This document shows positions 45,342 through 53,857 of a stretch of 64,000 bases of DNA, one piece after another. Made by a program: the position numbers and the translations under genes. The notes below the pieces were generated by a model. The model ran no database searches. It saw only the letters and a program-made list of their open reading frames with translations, and was not told the origin of the DNA. The stretch lies in assembly GCA_036504445.1 (NCBI GenBank), contig DASXVE010000019.1:98458-162457 (forward strand), read 5' to 3'. This stretch comes from Candidatus Aquicultor sp. (GTDB lineage: Bacteria; Actinomycetota; Aquicultoria; Aquicultorales; Aquicultoraceae). Every line of letters begins with the position of its first letter. The stretch's first letter is position 1.

Positions 45342-45851
45342 CTAAGCTTCTTCTCTGTAAAATACCAACCTGTCGAGTTCTTCACGCCTTCCGGCCAGGT
45401 TTGACGGCTCCGGATGGCCGAGCGTGATCACCGCCATGAGCTCAAGGTTATCAGACGCACCGACAGCCGCTTCAACCAGGTGCCGGCCGGCAAGAATCTG
45501 CCCAACCCAACACGCGCCTAATCCTAGCGACGCCGCTGCTAGAAGCATATTTTGCATGCACGCCCCGATTGACTGCACATCTTTTGTCCTGTCATAGGCG
45601 GTCGAGTTATCGAGAAAAACGGCGATAATTACGGCGGCATCAATCATAAGGGATGAGTATTTTGTTGCCTGTGCGAGCTTATCTTTTGTTTCTTCTTTTC
45701 GTATAACGGCAAAGCGCCAGGGCTGATTATTAAGCCCCGACGGGGCCCATCTGCCGGCTTCAAGAATTACGTCGATGTCCGCATCGCTTACCGTCTCTCC
45801 GGTATACCTTCTTACACTTCGCCGTGTTCTTATCACATCTAGGACTTCCAT
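45342..45851 (-). CDS. Nitroreductase family protein
   Basis: The 169-residue flavoprotein has the RTRRSVRRYTG start (FMN binding), RWAPSGLNNQPWRFAVI, and the C-terminal GLGACWVGQ and LGHPEP segments. It is shorter than the classic 217-residue enzymes but matches compact family members. It likely reduces nitro or quinone substrates using NAD(P)H; the physiological substrate is unknown. It is convergent with the preceding dehydrogenase gene. Confidence 0.92.
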   Translation of the reverse strand: MEVLDVIRTRRSVRRYTGETVSDADIDVILEAGRWAPSGLNNQPWRFAVIRKEETKDKLAQATKYSSLMIDAAVIIAVFLDNSTAYDRTKDVQSIGACMQNMLLAAASLGLGACWVGQILAGRHLVEAAVGASDNLELMAVITLGHPEPSNLAGRREELDRLVFYREEA

Positions 45852-45946
45852 AACCCCTCCTTAGCTCCCGGCCGGTTGTTTGCAACAGTATACGCCGCAC
45901 AATATAAATGTGATAGTGAGACAAGCCGTCGTACTGTTTGTGGTGC

Positions 45947-47377
45947 TCACGGCGAGGCGGTTTCGATGGCAGTTGCAGTGGTAATTGTATCTGTGGCTGT
46001 AGCGGTGTTAGTGTCCGTAGCGGCGGTCGCGTCGATGCTCGATCTTACATACTCGGGAGGCTTATCGAGCACCGCGTGCTTTTCAAAAAAGAGCCAATGC
46101 AACAATGCAGCCGTTTCGGCGCGCGTCACGGGACTAGCCGGATAGAATTTCCCGTCGGTATATCGCCACGGGAGACCGTACCTCACCGATGCCGCAACAT
46201 ACGGTCGCGCCCTCTCGGAGATAGCGGCTCTATCCGGGAACCCTTGCAGCCACTTATCGATGGTCTCGGTACTTGTATCAACCGGCACCCCGGTCGCTCT
46301 AACGCCAATGATTACCGCGTCTTCCCGTGCGGTCTTTTCAAACGGCGCAAATACCGCGCCCGGGGCTCCATCTATAAGACCGAGATTATATGCCGAAACA
46401 ACTGCCTGGTAAAACCAGTCGGTTGGTCCTACATCGCTAAACGGCTCGGTTGAACCGGGCGCCGGGCCGGTACCGCGTACGATGCACATCACAAACTCAG
46501 CTCTCGTCAAATTGTTCGCGGGTTTGAAGGTACCGTCATGGAACCCGCCCATAAGACCCCAACTCGTCACTTCCTTCACATATTTGGCGAACCAGTCGGT
46601 ATTCTTAACGTCCCTAAACGTAGCTGGAGGCAGTTGTGTGCTGGTAGCCGGTGTTGTTGTCCACGCCGAATTTCCTAGCGTCGTGGATGACGTAGAAGAG
46701 CCGGTGCTTTGCCCCGAAAGCGATGTACCGGTGCTTGAGCTCCCGGATGCCGAACTCCGGGACGTGCCCGGCGTAGTCGAGCCGGTGGATGGGCCGGTCC
46801 CCGATAACCCCCCGAGCGACGGCAGAGTGGTACTTGCCTTCCCCGCGGCAGAGGTTGCAATTGTACTAACTGCCGGGAAAAACATAGTTGAAAGGTTATT
46901 AGACGTCACCGCGCCCCCGCGCTGCAATTTGGCGCTCGCAATACCCGTAATAGTTCCCTTGCGCTTTGATTTGAGGTAGAGCTTAAAGGAGAGCTTCTCG
47001 CCGCCGACTATCTGAAACTTACCCCAGTTTACTTTGAGACCTCCACCGAAAGGTACGGCTTCCGTATTCTCAAAGCTCGGTTTGGCGCCGATAACATCGA
47101 GCGAAGCTCCGGCGTAAGCGACAAGATTATCCGTAACATTAATGAGCGTTGCGGTTGCTTCCCTGTTTTTAGAACTGACATCTATTTCGCAGGTGACTGT
47201 TTCATCAACCGTTGCCGTATCCACTGCGAATGCGGCAACAGAGATTTGTAGCGATGGCTGCCGTATGCGGTGTCTAGCTTTCGCGGGCACTCGCGAATCG
47301 AATCCGGCCAGCACCGTGATAACCGCCAGCGCCATAAAATAGGTAATGAGAATTACCATGGGCCGCATGTCTCGCAC
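45947..47377 (-). CDS. S-layer-homology domain surface protein
   Basis: The 476-residue protein starts with GTG at 47377 (GGAGG nine bases before) and has an N-terminal hydrophobic segment (about 7-24). A DUF11/cohesin-like beta domain occupies about 45-170, followed by a long Ser/Thr/Gly linker (about 185-255). Three SLH repeats follow (FRDVKNTDWFAKYVKEV...; FSDVGPTDWFYQAVVSAY...; ARPYVAASVRYGLPWRY...). SLH repeats hold proteins on pyruvylated wall polymers. A Thr/Ala/Asp-rich tail ends the protein, and low-complexity stretches are marked. Confidence 0.9.
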   Translation of the reverse strand: MRDMRPMVILITYFMALAVITVLAGFDSRVPAKARHRIRQPSLQISVAAFAVDTATVDETVTCEIDVSSKNREATATLINVTDNLVAYAGASLDVIGAKPSFENTEAVPFGGGLKVNWGKFQIVGGEKLSFKLYLKSKRKGTITGIASAKLQRGGAVTSNNLSTMFFPAVSTIATSAAGKASTTLPSLGGLSGTGPSTGSTTPGTSRSSASGSSSTGTSLSGQSTGSSTSSTTLGNSAWTTTPATSTQLPPATFRDVKNTDWFAKYVKEVTSWGLMGGFHDGTFKPANNLTRAEFVMCIVRGTGPAPGSTEPFSDVGPTDWFYQAVVSAYNLGLIDGAPGAVFAPFEKTAREDAVIIGVRATGVPVDTSTETIDKWLQGFPDRAAISERARPYVAASVRYGLPWRYTDGKFYPASPVTRAETAALLHWLFFEKHAVLDKPPEYVRSSIDATAATDTNTATATDTITTATAIETASP

Positions 47378-47511
47378 GAGCTAGTCCCTCCAGGCGGTAT
47401 GATTTTGGCTAACCTACCTATTCCCGACCCGACCGATACTAAACGTAATTGTCTTTCCCGAATATCGTCCACGACCTGACAGCCAGGTGAAGTGATGAGC
47501 AGTGCGGTATT

Positions 47512-47874
47512 TTATGCAAAATAGTGGATGAGCATATCCAGGCGTCCTCGTTTCGCCAGATATATACCCGAAAACTTCATTGCTTCTCTCATGTTGTCTC
47601 GATACAGTGGATGGTAGCAGTGATTAGGGCATTTCTTACACATGGGTTTTGGGTTCATCGGGCAAAGAGCCCGTTTTGCGATGCCGTGGTTTAGCAGCTT
47701 TGCGCATTCACTACATAGATACATTTCCGGCAAACATAGCCGGCCGGCATGTTTTCCTTTGTACTCAAAGCGAAGTTTTTCCACCCCGGGATGCCGCTGC
47801 CCGCAATAAATGTCGACAAACTTCGCGAGCACTTTTATATCTTTAATAACCTTCGAGGTATATACGGCGGCCAT
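47512..47874 (-). CDS. YgbA/nitrous oxide-stimulated promoter family protein
   Basis: The 120-residue protein is cysteine-rich: IYCGQRH near the N-terminus, LCPEM-like LCLPEMYLCSECAKLLNHG, CPMNPKPMCKKCPNHCYHP. This pattern marks the nitrous oxide-stimulated promoter family (YgbA), NO/NsrR-controlled in Escherichia coli. The metal-binding pattern suggests a role in iron or Fe-S homeostasis during nitrosative stress. The ATG at 47874 follows GGAG at nine bases; longer in-frame starts (to 47895) exist. An FNR/NnrR-like site lies upstream. Confidence 0.85.
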   Translation of the reverse strand: MAAVYTSKVIKDIKVLAKFVDIYCGQRHPGVEKLRFEYKGKHAGRLCLPEMYLCSECAKLLNHGIAKRALCPMNPKPMCKKCPNHCYHPLYRDNMREAMKFSGIYLAKRGRLDMLIHYFA

Positions 47875-47982
47875 AACCATTATCTCCATAAACACATCTT
47901 GCTACATGAGTGCCCGGCATCTTCACAATACCAGCACAGGAACTTAACATACAGCATGCAGGCGACGAGCTCTACTATGCTA

Positions 47983-48025
47983 AGAATACAGAAATACCGC
48001 CGGATTAGCCTTGACCTAAGTCAAG
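47983..48025 (-). promoter_or_regulatory. FNR-family operator and -10 element of the YgbA-family gene
   Basis: CTTGAC-CTAA-GTCAAG (48010-48025) is a perfect inverted repeat of the CRP/FNR/NnrR type (TTGAC-N4-GTCAA). On the minus strand TATTCT (47988-47983) lies downstream so that the site is centred about 41.5 bases before the predicted start, the classic class II activator position. The predicted start is near 47976, about 100 bases before the start codon. Confidence 0.72.
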
Positions 48026-48044
48026 AAAGCGCACAAAAGCGATG

Positions 48045-48683
48045 TTAAGCGATAAACGCCGAGGGGCAGATGTCGTTGAGAACGCACACGTCACATTTCG
48101 GCCGCTTGGCGTCGCACACGGCCCGGCCGTGCTCGATAAGCAGATAGGTAAGCTTGAACCAGTCTGATTGCGGAATGATCCCCATCAGGTCTTTCTCTAT
48201 TTTCTCCGGGTTATCGTTCTTGCTTAAACCCAAACGGTTGGAAAGCCGCTTTACATGGGTATCGACGGCAATTCCATCGACTACGCCGTATGCGTTCCCG
48301 AGAACAACATTTGCGGTCTTTCTGGCGACACCCGGCAGCTTGAGAATCTCTTCCATGGTGGACGGGACTTCACCGTTAAAGCGATCGATGAGCATAGTCG
48401 CCGCCCCTTTGATGTTCTTAGCTTTGTTGCGGAAGAACCCCGTAGGCTTGATATCTTGTTCAAGCTCTTCAAGCGGCACATTTGCGAAATCATCGACCGT
48501 TCCGTATTTCTTGAAGAGTGTTGCTGTGACCTCATTTACCTTTTTATCAGTGCATTGCGCGGAGAGCATGACGGCGACCAGCAGCTCAACCGGATTGGAA
48601 AAGTTGAGCACGATATTCGCATCGGGGTATTCAGCTTTTAATCGCTCGATAATCTCATGAGCTCTGGTATCGGTAGCAATCAC
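48045..48683 (-). CDS. nth: Endonuclease III
   Basis: This enzyme removes oxidised pyrimidines from DNA and cuts at abasic sites. The 212-residue protein has the helix-hairpin-helix LPGVARKTANVVL with catalytic K122, and D141 in VDTHVKRLSNRLG. The Fe-S loop is C190-x6-C197-x2-C200-x5-C206. All residues are intact. It is followed by the YgbA-family gene and its FNR-type promoter. Confidence 0.96.
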   Translation of the reverse strand: MIATDTRAHEIIERLKAEYPDANIVLNFSNPVELLVAVMLSAQCTDKKVNEVTATLFKKYGTVDDFANVPLEELEQDIKPTGFFRNKAKNIKGAATMLIDRFNGEVPSTMEEILKLPGVARKTANVVLGNAYGVVDGIAVDTHVKRLSNRLGLSKNDNPEKIEKDLMGIIPQSDWFKLTYLLIEHGRAVCDAKRPKCDVCVLNDICPSAFIA

Positions 48684-48846
48684 AACAATCGTTCCTTTTC
48701 ACCGGTATGATGTACGGCAGGATTAAAATACACTGCACATCAATTCTATCGTGCAGCGTGAGAAATGCAACTTTATCGGTATACGCGCCTTGTTACCTTT
48801 AGCGCAAGCCATACAGGGCCTATTTTATCGTACGTATGGTTGTCTG

Positions 48847-49800
48847 CTACTCCTGGTGACGCTCCTCTATAAGATTGACAAAGACGTCTTCGAGACTCGG
48901 CTCGACAACTTGTATCGAAAACTCGCTTAACCCGGCAGCCTTAAGGTTCTTCTCAAGCAATGGAATAACCTGCTGCGCCGATCCAACCTTGGCATGCACG
49001 GTGGCTCCATAAAAATATGCTTCCCCAACCTCTTGTGTCGCCGATATCGCCTGGAGCGCATCTTGAGATGCCTGCATTTCGACCTCGATAATATCACCGG
49101 TCATGTGTTCCTTCTTCAGGTCGTCCGGCGTTCCGAGCGCGATCATGTTTCCCTGATAGATAAAACCGATGCGATGACAATGCTCGGCCTCGTCCATGTA
49201 ATGTGTGGTCACAAAAAGTGTGGTCCCTGCCTCGGCCATGTAATAGAGCATCTCCCAGAAGTTACGCCTACTCAAAGGGTCAACACCCCCGGTCGGCTCA
49301 TCCAGGAACACCATTTCCGGTTCGTGGATGATCGCGCTGCCCAGGGCAAGGCGCTGCTTCCATCCGGTTGAAAGGTTCACCGCGAGCTCGTTCTCCCGGC
49401 CGACAAGACCCGCCATTTCAAGCACGAAACGCTTGCGCTCAATAAGCTTATCGCCCTTCAAGCCGTAGATGCCCCCGAAAAAGTCGAGATTTTCGTCAAC
49501 GGTTAGGTCATCGTAGAGGCTGAACCTTTGCGACATGTAGCCGATGTGGCTTTTGATCTGTTCAGCTTGGGTAGCAACATCAAAGCCCAAAACGCTTGCT
49601 GAGCCACCGGTCGGCTCGAGGATACCGCAAAGCATACGAATCGTCGTCGATTTCCCAGAGCCGTTCGGCCCTAAGAAACCGAATATTTCACCCCTCCTAA
49701 CCTCGAGCGAGATGCCGTTAACGGCCACAAAATCGCCGAACGTCTTCACCAGGCCGTCTACTATTATTGAATTCTCGTAATTATTTGTACTATTCAACAT
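48847..49800 (-). CDS. ABC transporter ATPase (drug/exporter type)
   Basis: The 317-residue ATPase has Walker A GPNGSGKST, the Q-loop MSQRFSLYDDL, a signature replaced by NLSTGWKQRLAL (LSTGW instead of LSGGQ), and Walker B MVFLDEPTGG. The C-terminal extension (about 230-317) is typical of ABC-2 exporter ATPases. It is the last gene of an operon with two permeases, another ATPase, and two HlyD-like genes under TetR control. It likely serves the permease at 49837-50967. Confidence 0.92.
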   Translation of the reverse strand: MLNSTNNYENSIIVDGLVKTFGDFVAVNGISLEVRRGEIFGFLGPNGSGKSTTIRMLCGILEPTGGSASVLGFDVATQAEQIKSHIGYMSQRFSLYDDLTVDENLDFFGGIYGLKGDKLIERKRFVLEMAGLVGRENELAVNLSTGWKQRLALGSAIIHEPEMVFLDEPTGGVDPLSRRNFWEMLYYMAEAGTTLFVTTHYMDEAEHCHRIGFIYQGNMIALGTPDDLKKEHMTGDIIEVEMQASQDALQAISATQEVGEAYFYGATVHAKVGSAQQVIPLLEKNLKAAGLSEFSIQVVEPSLEDVFVNLIEERHQE

Positions 49801-49836
49801 GCTTCCCCTTACAAAGCGCGTAGTTTATATCGCCGG

Positions 49837-50967
49837 TTAGTCGGCAAAACGTTTCTGGAATCTGAGCACGCTCGCCGTAAAAATCAACACGCCCAAGAGC
49901 GAAAGTATAAGCGCTTGGCTCCACAGTTCATGGATTCCGATTCCCTTCAGGAATATCCCTCGCACGATGACGAGGAAATACCTCAGCGGAATCAGGTAGG
50001 TGACGTACTGGATAATTCTTGGCATATTATCAATCGGGAAGATAAAGCCCGACAGCAATATCGCCGGCATCATGAAAAACATAGCCGTCATCTGCGCCTG
50101 ATGCTGGGTACGCGAGATTGTTGAAACAAGAAGCCCCTGCCCTATCGTCGTGAACAAAAATGCGATACATAGGACAAGCAGCAAGAGTATGCTACCCCGG
50201 AACGGCACGCCGAACCACAACACACCCACACCGGCAATTATACCGAGCTCAATAAACGCTATAGTCACGAACGGCAATATTTTCCCCAGGATGAGCTCCC
50301 ACCGTTTAATCGGCGTGACGATGAGCTGCTCGAGCGTCCCCCGCTCGCGCTCTTTGACAATCGCAATCGCCGTAATGATGGTGGTGATGATTGTAAGAAT
50401 TAGACCGATTAAGCCGGGCACCATATAATTAACGCTTCTAAGATCGGGGTTATACCAGACCCGTACGCGCGATTCAACGCTTGAAATATGCGGAACGACG
50501 GCCGATATCGCCCCGAGCTTCTTACTCATGAGCTCTTGAGACCGGGCCGCGATGATTCCCTGCGCGTACTGCGTAGCCTGAACGCCGACGTTTGGATCCG
50601 ATCCATCGAGCACCAGCATGAGCTGCGCCGAACGGCCCGCTTTTATCGATTGCTCGAACCCTTTCGGGACGACGAGACCGATTGTGGCTTTATCCGACCG
50701 GATGAGCTGCGGCATGTCCTGCTCGCTGTTGACGCGACCCACGATTGAAAAATAGCCCGCGTTCGTAAACTTTTCCGTTATTACCCTGCTCTCGGCGGTA
50801 CGGTCGTAATCGACCAGAACGATGCCGATATGTTTGACTTCGGTCTGCACAACGTAGCCGAATAGAATCAGCTGTATAATCGGGGCAATAAACAGCAGCG
50901 GCAGCATTCGCCTGTCACGCTTGAGCTGTAAAAACTCTTTTTTAGCCAGCAATAAAGCGCGTCTCAT
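49837..50967 (-). CDS. ABC-2 type permease (YbhS/YbhR-like)
   Basis: The 376-residue protein has a first helix, a large extracytoplasmic domain (about 45-175) and five further helices, the ABC-2 layout. The VKERERGTLEQLIVTPIKRWELILGKILPF segment is characteristic. It is related to the next upstream permease. Its ATG overlaps that gene's stop by four bases. It exports an unknown small molecule together with the ATPases and HlyD-like proteins. Confidence 0.92.
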   Translation of the reverse strand: MRRALLLAKKEFLQLKRDRRMLPLLFIAPIIQLILFGYVVQTEVKHIGIVLVDYDRTAESRVITEKFTNAGYFSIVGRVNSEQDMPQLIRSDKATIGLVVPKGFEQSIKAGRSAQLMLVLDGSDPNVGVQATQYAQGIIAARSQELMSKKLGAISAVVPHISSVESRVRVWYNPDLRSVNYMVPGLIGLILTIITTIITAIAIVKERERGTLEQLIVTPIKRWELILGKILPFVTIAFIELGIIAGVGVLWFGVPFRGSILLLLVLCIAFLFTTIGQGLLVSTISRTQHQAQMTAMFFMMPAILLSGFIFPIDNMPRIIQYVTYLIPLRYFLVIVRGIFLKGIGIHELWSQALILSLLGVLIFTASVLRFQKRFAD

Positions 50968-52088
50968 GCTAACGTCCTCCTCAAGCGAACCGACGCGATG
51001 ACGATCATCAACGTTGCGAATACTACCAGGGCAAGCAGGCTCGGCCAGAGTACCGAAAACCCGACGCCTTTAAGGAAAATCCCCCTGATGACCACCAGGA
51101 AGTACCGCGCTGGTATAAGATACGTCATGTACTGCACGATAACCGGCATGCTCTTGATCGGAAACACGAAACCCGATAATAAAAACGCGGGCAAAAATGT
51201 TAACAAGAATGCGCCAAAGCTGGCGACCTGCTGTGAATCGGTGGCCGCTGAAATAACCAGCCCCAGGCCGAGCGTACCTGCTACGTAAATAACCAGGCTC
51301 GCCGCAAGCAGCCACAGACTGCCGTTCATCGGTACATTAAACAGGAACGTACCGGCCACCAGTATTATCACCGCCTCAATAAACGCAATAATAACGTAGG
51401 GTATAATTTTGCCGATGATAAGCTGCCAACCGTGAATCGGCGAGATAATGAGGTTCTCGAGCGTGCCCCTCTCCTTCTCGCGCACAACCGCAACCGAAAT
51501 ACTGATCGTCGTTACCGTCATCATGATGAGCGCCATCAAACCCGGCACAATAAAGTTTACGCTGCGAAGCTCGGGGTTGTACCATACGCGAGCCCGGGGA
51601 TCAATCGGCGGGACGCCCTGCTGAATCGTGATTCCCCGTTTATAAAGTGAATCGACCGTCGCATTGCTGGAGAACCGGTTGATAATAAGAGACGAGTAGC
51701 TCGCTCCGACGCGGGCAAAGTTGGGGTCCGACCCGTCAACGAGTACCTGAACCCTGGCTGTTTTATCGGAACGGATAGTATTTTCAAATCCCTGCGGGAT
51801 GACGATTGCGACTTTTATCGTACCCTCGTCCAGGCGCTCGGTAAAATCGGCGCTGTCCGGCTTCGCTTTAATATCGAAATAGCCGGAGCTAGAGAAGTTA
51901 TTGGAAAGCTGGCGACTCATCGTCGTTTTATCGCGATCATAAATAGCGGTTGGAATGTGATTAATATCTAAACTCAGCGCGTAACCGAACATTAGAAGCT
52001 GAAAGAGCGGCAGAAATAAGGTAATACCGAGCGTTCTCGGGTCGCGCAGGATATGTATGAACTCTTTTCTCATAATCGATTTAATCAT
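50964..52088 (-). CDS. ABC-2 type permease
   Basis: The 374-residue permease is a paralogue of its downstream neighbour: same layout, with VREKERGTLENLIISPIHGWQLIIGKIIPY after the second helix and the extracytoplasmic region at about 45-170. Its start overlaps the ATPase gene at 52081 by eight bases, so the two are translationally coupled. The pair resembles the YbhS/YbhR arrangement. Confidence 0.92.
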   Translation of the reverse strand: MIKSIMRKEFIHILRDPRTLGITLFLPLFQLLMFGYALSLDINHIPTAIYDRDKTTMSRQLSNNFSSSGYFDIKAKPDSADFTERLDEGTIKVAIVIPQGFENTIRSDKTARVQVLVDGSDPNFARVGASYSSLIINRFSSNATVDSLYKRGITIQQGVPPIDPRARVWYNPELRSVNFIVPGLMALIMMTVTTISISVAVVREKERGTLENLIISPIHGWQLIIGKIIPYVIIAFIEAVIILVAGTFLFNVPMNGSLWLLAASLVIYVAGTLGLGLVISAATDSQQVASFGAFLLTFLPAFLLSGFVFPIKSMPVIVQYMTYLIPARYFLVVIRGIFLKGVGFSVLWPSLLALVVFATLMIVIASVRLRRTLA

Positions 52089-53013
52089 GTATCCTACACC
52101 CCCCCTTCATCATGCCGATAAATGCGCTTTCGAGCGTCGGCGCTTTCGGAACGATGGCTATGATATCGACTTTCCCACTAAGATCGTGTTGTAGCTTGGT
52201 GACGGCGTCGGTAGCTGAGTCGACCGTAAGCTGCAGGCGTTCCCCATATATTTCAATGTCCCGCACGTATGGCAGCGTACCGAGTACGTCCCGCGCCTTC
52301 CGCTGCGGTTTTGCGATAAGCTCGACGATTTCACCGCTAAACAACGCTTTGATTGCATGGGGCGTATCGCTCATCTTAATCCGGCCGTTATCCAGGAAGG
52401 CTACCGTTGAACACCGTTCGGCTTCATCCATATACGGAGTCGAGACAAAGAGCGTGATACCGTTGCTGCGAAGCTCCGAGAGAATCGCCCAGAATTCGCG
52501 CCGGCTCACCGGATCGACACCCGTCGTCGGCTCATCGAGAAAGATAATATCAGGTTGATAAATAAGCGTGCACGCCAGCGCAAGCTTCTGTTTCATGCCG
52601 CCCGACAAGAATTCCGCTCGGCGATCCGTAAACATCTCAAGCCGCGCAAAATGCAGAAGTTCTTTAGTCCTGCGATCCCGCTCGGCGCTGCTCAAACCAT
52701 AGACATCGGAGAAAAACCTCAGGTTCTCCTCGACCGTTAGGTCGCTGTAGAGATTAAAGCGCTGTGACATGTACCCGATACGGCCCCGCACCGACCCTGG
52801 GTTTTTAACGATATTGTTGTCCCAAATACGGACGCTGCCGGCTGTCGGCTTTAGAACGGTCGCAAGTACACGGATGGTTGTCGTCTTACCTGCGCCGTCC
52901 GGTCCGACAAGACCGAAGATCTCACCCTTCTCAACGCTTAGGCTAACGTCGTCAACCGCGCGGACGCCCGGATATTCTACTATTAAGTTCTCGATATCAA
53001 TTACATGCGCCAT
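52081..53013 (-). CDS. ABC transporter ATPase (exporter type)
   Basis: The 310-residue ATPase has Walker A GPDGAGKTT, Q-loop YMSQRFNLYSDL, signature FLSGGMKQKLALACTLIYQP and Walker B IIFLDEPTTGVDP. A C-terminal extension follows. It is similar to, but not the same as, the ATPase at 48847-49800, so the operon has one ATPase per permease. The signature is intact here, unlike in the other ATPase. Confidence 0.93.
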   Translation of the reverse strand: MAHVIDIENLIVEYPGVRAVDDVSLSVEKGEIFGLVGPDGAGKTTTIRVLATVLKPTAGSVRIWDNNIVKNPGSVRGRIGYMSQRFNLYSDLTVEENLRFFSDVYGLSSAERDRRTKELLHFARLEMFTDRRAEFLSGGMKQKLALACTLIYQPDIIFLDEPTTGVDPVSRREFWAILSELRSNGITLFVSTPYMDEAERCSTVAFLDNGRIKMSDTPHAIKALFSGEIVELIAKPQRKARDVLGTLPYVRDIEIYGERLQLTVDSATDAVTKLQHDLSGKVDIIAIVPKAPTLESAFIGMMKGGCRIHD

Positions 53014-53081
53014 TAAAAACCCATCTCACAGTTATGCGATCTACAACAAGATGACGCCGAGCGTTCGCACGTTGCGCCAGC

Positions 53082-53846
53082 TTACTGCAAAACAGCATCG
53101 GCCGGCATGCCTGGTTTGAGCTTGTCATCTGAATTCTGGATACGTATCTTGACACCAAAGACCAGATTACTGCGCTGCTCTTTCGTCTGCACGTTTTGCG
53201 GAGTAAATTCGGCTTGAGAGGAGATCTCGGTTACCTTGCCCTCAAACGTCCGGTTCGGATACGCATCGACCGTCACGTCGGTCTTCTGCCCGTTTTTCAC
53301 CCTGCCCAGATTGGTCTCGTCAACATAGATAGTAAGTTCGAGCTGCGATGTTTTGCCTAGCGTCACGAGAGTAGCGCCGGGGCTTACAACCTCACCCTCA
53401 GTGTACGGCAAACTGAGAATAACACCGTCGGCGGGGGCTTTGATGCCGGCATAACCCAGCTGGATTTGGGCCATAGCGAGATTGGCCTTAGCCTGGTCGC
53501 GCTGCGCCTTAGCGATTTTTATCTGATTAGCGCCGCTGGCGTCGTCGACGCCGGCCTGCGCCGCGTCGACGCCGGCCTTAGCAACTGTTACCTGGTCGCG
53601 CAACAGGTTATCGTCAAGCTTGATGAGCATATCGCCTTTTGAAACCTTTTGCCCCTCGGTTACCTTGATGTCGGTGATCGCTGAGGCGATTTGCGAGCCG
53701 ACATTGAGATCGACCGCCTCAATTGTTCCCGAGCCCGTAATGTTGCCGTTTGACGAACTACTCGCGCCTGCATATGAATACCAACCGTATGCAAGACCGA
53801 GCAACAACAAGAGTACAATGGGTATTGCCAACCGCTCCTTATGCAT
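53082..53846 (-). CDS. HlyD-family periplasmic adaptor/membrane fusion protein
   Basis: The 254-residue protein has one N-terminal membrane helix (about 7-25), a biotinyl/lipoyl-like hammerhead (GSQIASAITDIKVTEGQKVSKGDMLIKLDD), a short coiled coil and beta-barrel segments (PADGVILSLPYTEGEVV). It is the shorter of two HlyD-like proteins in this operon, resembling YbhG. Such adaptors work with ABC-2 permeases even in monoderm bacteria. Confidence 0.9.
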   Translation of the reverse strand: MHKERLAIPIVLLLLLGLAYGWYSYAGASSSSNGNITGSGTIEAVDLNVGSQIASAITDIKVTEGQKVSKGDMLIKLDDNLLRDQVTVAKAGVDAAQAGVDDASGANQIKIAKAQRDQAKANLAMAQIQLGYAGIKAPADGVILSLPYTEGEVVSPGATLVTLGKTSQLELTIYVDETNLGRVKNGQKTDVTVDAYPNRTFEGKVTEISSQAEFTPQNVQTKEQRSNLVFGVKIRIQNSDDKLKPGMPADAVLQ

Positions 53847-53857
53847 AACCGCTCCTC

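Noticed and set aside
46482..46979. 165-residue plus-strand frame over the S-layer protein gene
   Set aside because: It mirrors the low-complexity Ser/Thr linker of the minus-strand gene, where long antisense frames are expected.
47378..47511. Possible riboswitch before the S-layer protein gene
   Set aside because: A small hairpin (ACCTG/CAGGT) is present, but no known riboswitch core could be matched.
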